Assembly: GCA_937968035.1 (NCBI GenBank) | Contig: CALBTS010000691.1 | Span: 1-5,115 of the forward strand | From: an uncultured Methanomethylovorans sp. | GTDB taxonomy: Archaea; Halobacteriota; Methanosarcinia; Methanosarcinales; Methanosarcinaceae | DNA: 5,115 nt | Direction: 5' to 3' | Shown here: positions 1-5,115 of the stretch, one piece after another | Layout of the letters: each line of letters begins with the position of its first letter | How positions within the stretch are numbered: the stretch's first letter is position 1 | Notes under the pieces: model-generated | The model's database searches: none | What the model saw: the letters and a program-made list of their open reading frames with translations, nothing else | Told to the model about the DNA's origin: nothing | Translations under genes and position numbers: made by a program

Positions 1-47
1 GACCACCGAGATCTACACTCTTTCCCTACACGACGCTCTTCCGATCT
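1..47 (+). other. Illumina P5/TruSeq universal adapter remnant (artefact)
   Basis: These bases match the last 47 bases of the 58-base Illumina universal adapter, including its characteristic end ACGACGCTCTTCCGATCT. The natural sequence starts at about base 48. This is leftover library sequence at a contig end, not phage DNA. It has no stop codon in the frame of the following gene, so a gene caller could extend the first gene through it or choose a false start next to it. Confidence 0.98.
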
Positions 48-1309
48 ATGTGAGTGTGACCGGAGTTGGAGATGGGAGTGGTAAGATTTCTTATTTAACC
101 CTCAGTGGACTCTGGTCTTACATCTCTACAAAGATAACAGCTTCTGATGTTGCAGTAACTGATACCAACGAAAACACTGATGAAACTAATGTTGAGGGTG
201 TTATAGATGAATTGTATGGCATTTTGCCAGAACTCACATCAAATTATTTTTTACAGATAAATTCATCTGGTACAGCCATTGAATCAAAAGATTCACTTGC
301 GGTAGAAGTTTCTGGTTATAGTCCAGGAAGTATTTTATATGCTGATCCTACAGGCAAAGTTGAACCCCACCCACTTGTTTCTTCAACTGAACTGAACGCG
401 CTTGATGGAGCCACAGGGAACATAGAGAACCGTCTTGACGATCTTGAAGCTGAAAGCGGGGCAGCGAGTTTCGATGTTTCTATTGGCGCAGAATCGTCAA
501 ATGCAATAACTGCTACGTTCGTCCATACTTCTGCTCAAAACTATCTTGTTGATGCGTGGCTTTCCGCAAGTGATGGAGGAACTACCACCACAGCTTTTGA
601 TGGCAATTCCGGCGCTGGGGCTTGGGTGCTTGCAGACGCTACATCACATGTGACAAGAACAAGCAACGTGGCATACCAGATTCTTACTGGCTCTGATGGT
701 GATGCTACCGTCACGTTCAATCATAGCGATGCTGCGAGTCCTGCATCTAAATGGGCATGCTTTGAGTGTCAAGGAGTAGTAAAGTGCGGTGAAGTGGCAT
801 TCACCACAGATGCGTCCCCTTGCTCTATTGCCGACTACTATGACAACGACACCACTACAGACATGGGCGATGCTATAGGGTCTACTGGCAATCTTGCCCA
901 AAAGATCAAGGGGCCTCCATCAACTGTTACTGTCTGCAAGGTAGAAATTCCAATTACCAAAGCCGTTGGGGCTTCAACTAATATCCATCTTGAATTCTGG
1001 ACTGTTGGAACAAGCAACGCAGGAGCCACAAAATCTGGTGACTCAACGCAGATAGGCAGTGATAGCGATACGGTAACTGTATCAACAACATCTGAAACAT
1101 GGTACGAGTTCACATGGACAAGCGGAGCACCTGAACTGACATCCGGGCAGGATGTTTTTATGCACTGGGTGTATGAGGATGCCACCATTGTTAACACCTA
1201 CTGGCGCGGCAATTACGACGAGACATTGTATGAAAGTACGGATTACGACATGTGGAAAACTGGAGCAGACGCCAGCAAGGACGGAGACTTTAAAATTTAT
1301 GTACAATAA
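48..1309 (+). CDS. Tail-fibre-like phage protein, 5'-truncated
   Basis: The reading frame is open from the left edge through the adapter to a TAA at 1307-1309. The GTG at 50 has no ribosome binding site, only adapter upstream, so it is not the true start and the real N-terminus is missing. Numbering from that GTG gives 419 residues. Residues about 46-57 (NVEGVIDELYG) and 111-136 (STELNALDGATGNIENRL and after) resemble the motifs that recur in phage tail fibres, and the second could form a short trimeric coiled coil. Residues about 138-253 look like a beta-sandwich (SNAITATF, YLVDAWLSASDGG). Residues about 260-419 form a second beta-rich domain rich in W, Y, T and S, resembling the lectin-like or 'choice-of-anchor' sandwiches of surface proteins; it may bind the receptor. 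Five cysteines (C237, C240, C246, C258, C296) lie around the junction of these two domains. The last 11 bases overlap the next gene. The fibre role is inference from motifs and context; the exact domain family is unverified. Confidence 0.75.
1277..1286 (+). promoter_or_regulatory. Ribosome binding site for the polysaccharide-lyase-like gene
   Basis: AAGGACGGAG lies inside the end of the fibre gene, with its GGAG ending 12 bases before the ATG at 1299. The spacing is long, but this is the only purine-rich site near that ATG. Together with the signal peptide that starts there, it supports 1299 over an upstream in-frame ATG at 1152, whose extra 49 residues show no protein-like features and lie fully within the fibre gene. 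Confidence 0.55.
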
Positions 1310-3059
1310 GATTTTGTCAGTTATCGTCTTTGCCTTACTCCTTCCACTGAATGCGTGGGCCGGCATACTCTTTTATGACGACTGTGAAGATGGGCCATCT
1401 ACAGCGGAATGGGTCGTTTTTGGAGCATCGCCAACTGGACAGCCAAATTCAGTGTTCACGGCCAGTGCAGAGCAATCAAGATCTGGAAGCAAGTCCTATA
1501 AGGTTGTCTTACCCCCATGGCCGCTTGATGGAACAGATTCTCAAGATAAGCGAACAGAAGCAAGGCCAATTAAAGCAACTACTCCGACTATTAGGAGCTT
1601 TGAATATAATACAGAGTACTGGATTGGATTCAGTATTTATTTCCCAAGCGATATGGTTGTGCCTGGAACTGTGTCCGGGGAGTGGGGACTGTTCAGTCAG
1701 TTTCATGCTGCTGCTACAGATTATGTTGATGGGGTGCTTTGTGACTCCCAGAATACAAACCCGACTTGTGCATCTTTCTTTAAGCCACCTGGAGATTTCT
1801 TTAGATTTTATGTGCAATCTGAGGTGGACCAATGTTCCGACTTGGTTAAAGATCGTGAGGTTTTTTATAATAGCGGACTTTCGTTTAATCGTGGCTGGAA
1901 TGATATTGTGTATCATTTTAAGTTTGATTACCGCCCAGAAAATTCTCCATTTTTTAAAATGTGGGTAAATGGAACTCTGGTTGTTGATGACTCTGAAGCA
2001 AATTGTTCAGAAACCGGAATGGATTGTTACGAGGGTAGCACGATTAATTGTTGGCAGGACAACACGCCTCCATATTGGAAAGTTGGACTATATGCAATTC
2101 AAAGTTCTTGGCTCACTGTCTATTTGGATGAAATCAGATTCGGAGATGCAAGCTCAAGTTATGCCGAGGTGATGCCCCTCGGGTCAACACCAGCACTTAA
2201 CATTAGTACGTCAAGCCTTGGGACGTTTACACAAGGTAGTACATCTTCAGGTACACTTGCGGCCACTGGTGGTGTTTCTCCGTATACCTGGGCCAGTTCC
2301 GACAAGCCATCATGGTTCTCTATAACAGCCGCCACAGGGGCGTGGGAAGCAACACCTACTACAGGCGGTGTTTACTCATTCACAGTAACAGTAACAGACA
2401 GCGACTCCAATACGACATCCAAGGTTTTTAGCGGAACCATAACCGAGGTAACACCTCCAACACTGCCAACCGTGTCAACTTTTGTCATGCCCGACACAAG
2501 TACAACGTTATCAGTGCCGATTTCGGATTTTACTGGATCTGAAGGAACAGCAGCATACATCGTAAAAGAAAGCAGTGCCAAACCTTTATCAGGAGACGCA
2601 GATTGGTCTGCATCAGCCCCAACAAGTGCAACAGCGTCAAAGACCGGAGAGGTTTATTTTTATGGGTTTGTAAAGAACTCTGATGGAGATGTTTCTGTTG
2701 GTGATGTAGAAGTAGTTGATATTGAAATTGATACGGCTGTCATATCCGGATGGACAGAACATGTTACAAACATCTGGAAAGCAAATTGCGGTATTGTCCC
2801 TGGGTTGGTCGTCTTTGGAGAAACGGAAGGAGCGGAAAAAAACAACATTGACTTTTTGAGTGCTTCCAGTGATTGGTATTATTCTGAAGGTGTGCTATAT
2901 ACATATTCTACTACCGATCCTGATGATGGAGATGCTATTTCCGCATACACTGACTCCGAACCAGATGTTGTAACCCCAACAGCGGCCAAAATAACGACAG
3001 GTGGGCAATATCAGATAACACCAGAAGGCGAAAAGTTGATTAAGGTGAGAACTGAATGA
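1299..3059 (+). CDS. Secreted polysaccharide-lyase-like protein with Ig-like domains
   Basis: This gene encodes 586 residues from the ATG at 1299. Residues 1-21 are a Sec signal peptide: Lys4, the hydrophobic stretch ILSVIVFALLLPL, and cleavage predicted after AWA. Residues about 23-290 resemble the jelly-roll polysaccharide lyase family that includes heparinase I and PL20 glucuronan lyase (Pfam Polysacc_lyase). Visible landmarks are RTEARP (85-90), YWIGFSIYFPSD (107-118), QFHA (134-137, His136 a candidate catalytic residue), W200 with YHFKF (205-209), FKMWVNGTLVVD (219-230), and YWKVGLY followed by LTVYLDEIRFGD (259-283). Seven cysteines before residue 255 suit an exported, disulfide-bonded fold. 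Residues about 298-384 look like a putative Ig (He_PIG-type) domain, and 390-478 like a second Ig-like sandwich. Residues 485-545 (WTEHVTNIWKAN, WYYSEGVLYTYS) resemble the segment that often precedes a beta-helix in phage and bacterial surface enzymes, but no helix follows. The likely role is binding or cleaving an acidic host or biofilm polysaccharide. Catalysis is inferred, and it could be only a binding protein. The gene is AT-rich in places (about 30% GC near 1861-1920). Confidence 0.7.
   Translation: MYNKILSVIVFALLLPLNAWAGILFYDDCEDGPSTAEWVVFGASPTGQPNSVFTASAEQSRSGSKSYKVVLPPWPLDGTDSQDKRTEARPIKATTPTIRSFEYNTEYWIGFSIYFPSDMVVPGTVSGEWGLFSQFHAAATDYVDGVLCDSQNTNPTCASFFKPPGDFFRFYVQSEVDQCSDLVKDREVFYNSGLSFNRGWNDIVYHFKFDYRPENSPFFKMWVNGTLVVDDSEANCSETGMDCYEGSTINCWQDNTPPYWKVGLYAIQSSWLTVYLDEIRFGDASSSYAEVMPLGSTPALNISTSSLGTFTQGSTSSGTLAATGGVSPYTWASSDKPSWFSITAATGAWEATPTTGGVYSFTVTVTDSDSNTTSKVFSGTITEVTPPTLPTVSTFVMPDTSTTLSVPISDFTGSEGTAAYIVKESSAKPLSGDADWSASAPTSATASKTGEVYFYGFVKNSDGDVSVGDVEVVDIEIDTAVISGWTEHVTNIWKANCGIVPGLVVFGETEGAEKNNIDFLSASSDWYYSEGVLYTYSTTDPDDGDAISAYTDSEPDVVTPTAAKITTGGQYQITPEGEKLIKVRTE
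3042..3049 (+). promoter_or_regulatory. Ribosome binding site for the FN3 gene
   Basis: AAGGTGAG lies six bases before the ATG at 3056 and inside the end of the preceding gene. It supports the start in the ATGA stop/start overlap and suggests coupled translation of the two secreted proteins. Confidence 0.65.
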
Positions 3060-3436
3060 TGCGGTGCTTTTTATGCAGTAGCTTTGCAATCATGTTTCTT
3101 GCGGTATCTTCCTGGGCCGCAGAGGTGACGCTGACGTGGGATGCGCCTGAACCCCCTGCCGCGCCTATCGGGTATAGAATCTACCAAGGCACGGCATCTG
3201 GTGTTTACGATAAGCATGCCGATGCTGGGACCCAGATGATGTGGACGATGCAGGGCCTTGAGCCAGGAAAGACGTATTATTTTGCGGCTACGGCCCTGTA
3301 TGAGGATGGTGTAGAGAGTGGATATTCCAACGAGGTATCAAAGCTTATTCCGGTTATTGGTGTGCCTGGAACTCTTAGGATTACAGGCGTCAGGGTTGAA
3401 GGGCAATTAAATTTCGAAATAGATCAATCTAACTAA
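3056..3436 (+). CDS. Small secreted fibronectin type III protein
   Basis: This gene encodes 126 residues and starts in a 4-base ATGA overlap with the preceding stop; a second in-frame ATG follows at once. Residues 1 to about 21 are a Sec signal peptide (Arg3, hydrophobic CFLCSSFAIMFLAVSS, cleavage near SWA-AEV). There is no lipobox cysteine at the cleavage point, so a lipoprotein is unlikely. Residues about 23-95 are one fibronectin type III domain: VTLTWDAP at strand A/B, YRIYQG at strand C, then LEPGKTYYFAATALYEDGVE and SGYSNEV at the end. A 30-residue tail with GVPGTLRITGV follows. FN3 domains mediate protein or glycan contact and show no catalytic residues here. The coupling to the lyase-like gene and the shared export signal suggest that the two act together outside the cytoplasm, which is inference. 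Short signal-peptide FN3 proteins like this are, from general knowledge, seen in uncultured phage genomes. Confidence 0.85.
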   Translation: MMRCFLCSSFAIMFLAVSSWAAEVTLTWDAPEPPAAPIGYRIYQGTASGVYDKHADAGTQMMWTMQGLEPGKTYYFAATALYEDGVESGYSNEVSKLIPVIGVPGTLRITGVRVEGQLNFEIDQSN

Positions 3437-3440
3437 GGAG
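3435..3440 (+). promoter_or_regulatory. Ribosome binding site for the 53-residue ORF
   Basis: A perfect AAGGAG overlaps the stop codon of the FN3 gene and lies 8 bases before the ATG at 3449. It is the best site in the window and the main evidence that the short downstream frame is a real gene. Confidence 0.8.
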
Positions 3441-3448
3441 AAAGCACA

Positions 3449-3610
3449 ATGAGTAATTATTCGAATGAAAGCATCAATGAATCAGCACCTAAGCCAGTAG
3501 AATGCAATGAGGTTGCAACCAAGAAGGCCGAAAGCGCAAATCCGCATTTATGGCCGAGCCTTGCGCCTGTTTTCATTCCGGTAAATTTCCGCAAAATTAA
3601 GGGAGAATAA
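3449..3610 (+). CDS. Small protein of unknown function (53 residues)
   Basis: This short frame runs from ATG at 3449 to TAA at 3608-3610 and fills the gap between the FN3 gene and the next gene. It has a perfect AAGGAG at ideal spacing, is separated by 12 bases from the gene before and 4 from the gene after, and contains the ribosome binding site of that next gene in its last codons. The N-terminal half is polar (SNYSNESINESAPKP) and probably unstructured. The C-terminal half is more hydrophobic and proline-containing (NPHLWPSLAPVFIPVNFRKI). There is no membrane segment, signal peptide or recognised motif; one cysteine is present (C19). I do not recognise the family. A structural or chaperone peptide of the tail module is possible but unproven. 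Confidence 0.7.
   Translation: MSNYSNESINESAPKPVECNEVATKKAESANPHLWPSLAPVFIPVNFRKIKGE
3601..3605 (+). promoter_or_regulatory. Ribosome binding site for the 105-residue gene
   Basis: GGGAG lies 9 bases before the ATG at 3615 and within the last codons of the upstream small gene, supporting both that start and translational coupling. Confidence 0.65.
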
Positions 3611-3614
3611 CACA

Positions 3615-3932
3615 ATGGCAGATCCTACTTTACAGCAACGGTCAGTTTTACTCAATGCGCGTGGCCCTCTTTGGGAAAAGTTCCGTGGGGCAGTAATTAA
3701 ACTTGCAGCTTATATTTATGAAGAAAGCCCGGCAACCGAGAACCACACGAATCGACTTGCATGGGCAGTTGACGTACTTTTCAACCAGAACCATGAGAAG
3801 CGAACGCTCGAAATGTACCTGCTTGGCATGGGGAACACTACTGTCGTAAGTGCTGGAGACGCTGCAACGGACAACGATGTCGAGTATGTTGTGAACTATT
3901 TTGTCAACGCAGTAGCAAACACGGGAGCATAA
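3615..3932 (+). CDS. Small, probably helical phage protein of unknown function
   Basis: This gene encodes 105 residues from an ATG with a GGGAG site 9 bases upstream. The composition suggests a mostly alpha-helical soluble protein. Likely helices are at residues about 17-37 (PLWEKFRGAVIKLAAYIYEE), 44-72 (after NHTNRLAWAVDVLF) and 87-102 (DNDVEYVVNYFVNAV). There is no signal peptide, membrane span or catalytic motif. The start LNARGPLWEKFRGAV and the segment NHTNRLAWA remind me of short proteins found beside tail or LamG genes in uncultured phages, but this is an impression and not a search result. It lies 1 base before the next gene, so the two are probably co-translated and may form a pair. 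It could be a virion component or assembly factor; no function should be assigned. Confidence 0.8.
   Translation: MADPTLQQRSVLLNARGPLWEKFRGAVIKLAAYIYEESPATENHTNRLAWAVDVLFNQNHEKRTLEMYLLGMGNTTVVSAGDAATDNDVEYVVNYFVNAVANTGA
3923..3927 (+). promoter_or_regulatory. Ribosome binding site for the 143-residue gene
   Basis: GGGAG lies 6 bases before the ATG at 3934, within the last codons of the preceding gene, and supports that start. Confidence 0.65.
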
Positions 3933-3933
3933 G

Positions 3934-4365
3934 ATGGCATCTTTTCCCTGGAATGGATCTTTATCCCGCACTACTGGAATTAGTGCATCGGACAACTTCG
4001 CTAACGGGTCTGGGTTGCTATCAAACGAGATAGATAACACAACCAATCTCGACACAATGCTGGACATCCAGCTTGGTTTTGACCCTGAGTCGGCTCCGGC
4101 TGCTGGCGCGTCGTTCTACATCTATATCCTGTATGCACTGGACGGGACCAACTATGAGGATGGGGGGACCAGCCTTCAGCCGACAGCCAAAACCCCGGCG
4201 ACGCCAATCGCTTGCCGGGCAGTAGATACAGCTCAGAAAGTCAACGCCGACCAGATTGCGATCAGCCCGCACAAGTTCAAGATCCTGGTTTGGAACGCGA
4301 CTGCTGTGCAGCATGACGCTGTGACCCTGCTCGCCAGAACGTACCGTGGAGGGTACGCTGCATGA
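3934..4365 (+). CDS. Beta-rich phage protein, probably a virion component
   Basis: This gene encodes 143 residues, starting 1 base after the preceding stop with a good ribosome binding site. Alternating hydrophobic segments suggest a beta-sandwich: LDTMLDIQLGF (39-49), ASFYIYILYALDG (59-71), DQIAISPHKFKILVWNAT (106-123) and DAVTLLARTYRGGYA (128-142). The pattern of an 'EIDNTTN' turn, a strand-rich middle naming a 'YEDGG' loop, and a final KFKILVWNAT strand followed by ARTYRGG resembles small structural proteins I associate with phage tail regions; the family name is not known to me. There is no signal peptide and only one cysteine. GC content rises from about 42-50% in the first third to about 57-65% between 4081 and 4260, unlike the AT-rich genes before it. 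It overlaps the LamG gene by 4 bases (ATGA). A fibre-base or decoration protein is the most likely role, by context only. Confidence 0.8.
   Translation: MASFPWNGSLSRTTGISASDNFANGSGLLSNEIDNTTNLDTMLDIQLGFDPESAPAAGASFYIYILYALDGTNYEDGGTSLQPTAKTPATPIACRAVDTAQKVNADQIAISPHKFKILVWNATAVQHDAVTLLARTYRGGYAA
4340..4357 (+). promoter_or_regulatory. Ribosome binding site of the LamG gene within a small hairpin
   Basis: GGAGGG at 4348-4353 lies 8 bases before the ATG at 4362 and is a strong ribosome binding site. It sits in a perfect inverted repeat: CGTACC (4340-4345), a 6-base loop GTGGAG, then GGTACG (4352-4357). In the mRNA the stem could partly hide the site until ribosomes translating the upstream gene open it, favouring coupled translation. 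The repeat is read directly; the regulatory effect is inference, and the same bases also encode the end of the upstream protein. Confidence 0.55.
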
Positions 4366-5115
4366 GTCGGAATCTCGACTATGCAAAAATAGCGAGGCAT
4401 CCATCTCAGTCAGTCGCGCCTGACCTTTGGCCGGATCATGCGTGGGTGCCTGCTTTTGGGCCGACCGGGGCAACACTGTTTGATTTGTGCGCTTTCAATA
4501 ATGGTACTATTACAAATGGCATTTGGAATGCTGGTAGCATTTCATTTGCCGGTACTGGTGGTATTGATTGTGGAGATGTAGGTAATCCAACAGCGATTAC
4601 AATTATTGCAAGAGGATCAACTCCTGCTGTTGGTATGGCTCTTTGTGGTAAGTGGAATACAACTGAGGCCAAACGGTCATTTGCTATCTATAGGGATGCA
4701 TCTGCAATAAGGTGTGCGACAACTGAAACTGGCGTGTTTAACACATCCTATGATGCATTATCGACATCATACCCGACACGCATAACGAGTTTCGCATTAA
4801 CCGGCGGTGATGGTTTTTATACCAAGCACTATCAAGATGGTGTGCTTAAAGCTACAAGTTCAGGCGCACCATCAACTATGTATGATTCAACTCAAAGTTT
4901 TAAAATAGCAAGATTTTCAAGCGACAATTATTATTATACTGGCACGATAGAATCAGTATTGATGTATTATCGTGTGCTATCAAGCACCGAACTATTATCG
5001 CTTGCACAAGACCCCCTCCTCCCCTTCCGCCGCCGCATGCCGGTGTTTTACAGTGTGCCGAGTGCGGGGGGTGAGAATTATTCATTAACTCTCGATGGAA
5101 GTTCTTATGGAGTTT
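4362..5115 (+). CDS. LamG/ConA-like lectin-fold phage protein, 3'-truncated
   Basis: An open frame starts at the ATG at 4362 (ATGA overlap with the preceding stop) and runs without a stop to the right edge, giving 251 residues and one extra base. Residues 22-70 (LWPDHAWVPAFGPTG, FNNGTITNG, SFAGTGGIDCGD) match the usual opening of LamG/concanavalin-A-like jelly rolls in phage surface proteins. Residues 76-112 and 140-190 carry further strands (ITIIARG, FAIYRD, ITSFALTGGDG, YQDGVLKA, FKIARFSS). Residues 193-215 (TGTIESVLMYYRVLSSTE and LLSLAQ) are the typical closing strand and helix. A proline/arginine linker (DPLLPFRRRMPVF) then leads to a new segment beginning ENYSLTLDGSSYG, which continues outside the window. 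The fold usually binds glycans. A receptor-binding or virion-decoration role is likely but inferred; no catalytic residues are evident. The core is AT-rich between GC-rich ends. Confidence 0.85.
   Translation, partial: MSRNLDYAKIARHPSQSVAPDLWPDHAWVPAFGPTGATLFDLCAFNNGTITNGIWNAGSISFAGTGGIDCGDVGNPTAITIIARGSTPAVGMALCGKWNTTEAKRSFAIYRDASAIRCATTETGVFNTSYDALSTSYPTRITSFALTGGDGFYTKHYQDGVLKATSSGAPSTMYDSTQSFKIARFSSDNYYYTGTIESVLMYYRVLSSTELLSLAQDPLLPFRRRMPVFYSVPSAGGENYSLTLDGSSYGV

Noticed and set aside
1152..1298. In-frame upstream extension of the lyase-like gene to an ATG at 1152
   Set aside because: It lies wholly within the fibre gene, encodes unstructured sequence, and would bury the clear signal peptide starting at 1299.
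1289..1300. TTTAAAA heptamer at the fibre/lyase junction as a -1 programmed frameshift site
   Set aside because: The heptamer is not in the right phase relative to the fibre frame, and a -1 shift would not enter the lyase frame, which is +1. A separate start with its own signal peptide explains the data.
1351..2172. Two consecutive open frames (205 and 67 codons) in another + frame inside the lyase-like gene
   Set aside because: They are shadows: no ribosome binding site, no protein-like domain pattern, and the overlapping frame has clear lyase and Ig features.
2380..2400. Short repeat of CAGTAA units
   Set aside because: Only two full units, encoding the TVTVTD strand of an Ig-like domain; explained by the protein sequence.
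3648..4476. Long antisense open frames of 139 and 151 codons
   Set aside because: They lie opposite convincing coupled genes, have no ribosome binding site context, and their translations look like reverse-strand shadow sequence.
48..5115. CRISPR array, tRNA, diversity-generating retroelement, insertion sequence or terminator
   Set aside because: No regularly spaced repeats, tRNA-like fold, template/variable repeat pair, terminal inverted repeats or GC stem followed by a T run was found by eye.

Overview
The window reads as a fragment of an uncultured tailed phage (Caudoviricetes) or prophage, most likely from a metagenome assembly. It covers part of the tail-fibre / host-surface-interaction module. 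No capsid, terminase, integrase or lysis gene is visible, so temperate or lytic lifestyle cannot be decided. The host is probably a Gram-negative-type bacterium. This rests only on two Sec signal peptides of ordinary bacterial form and on strong AAGGAG-type ribosome binding sites, so it is a weak inference. The first 47 bases are not biological: they match the 3' part of the Illumina universal (P5/TruSeq) adapter. The first gene is therefore cut at its 5' end by adapter sequence.

Layout: all seven genes lie on the + strand, tightly packed or overlapping, with no gap above 12 bases and no visible promoter or terminator inside. (1) 48-1309: 5'-truncated tail-fibre-like protein with a short coiled-coil-like segment and C-terminal beta-sandwich domains. 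(2) 1299-3059: secreted multidomain protein with a signal peptide, a polysaccharide-lyase-like jelly roll and Ig-like domains. (3) 3056-3436: small secreted fibronectin type III protein. (4) 3449-3610: 53-residue protein of unknown function. (5) 3615-3932: small, probably helical phage protein. (6) 3934-4365: small beta-rich phage protein. (7) 4362-5115: LamG/concanavalin-A-like lectin-fold protein, running off the right edge.

Taken together, this looks like a translationally coupled operon for recognising and perhaps degrading surface polysaccharide. It holds a fibre, a putative lyase, an FN3 accessory protein, two small conserved-looking phage proteins and a LamG protein. The two consecutive signal peptides are the most biologically interesting point, because virion tail proteins normally have none. 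Base composition varies strongly, from about 30% GC in parts of gene 2 to about 65% in gene 6. It drops again inside the LamG core of gene 7 before a GC-rich C-terminal linker, consistent with the modular exchange expected in a phage host-range region. Nothing here proves a wholly new system; functions are inferred from motifs read by eye.
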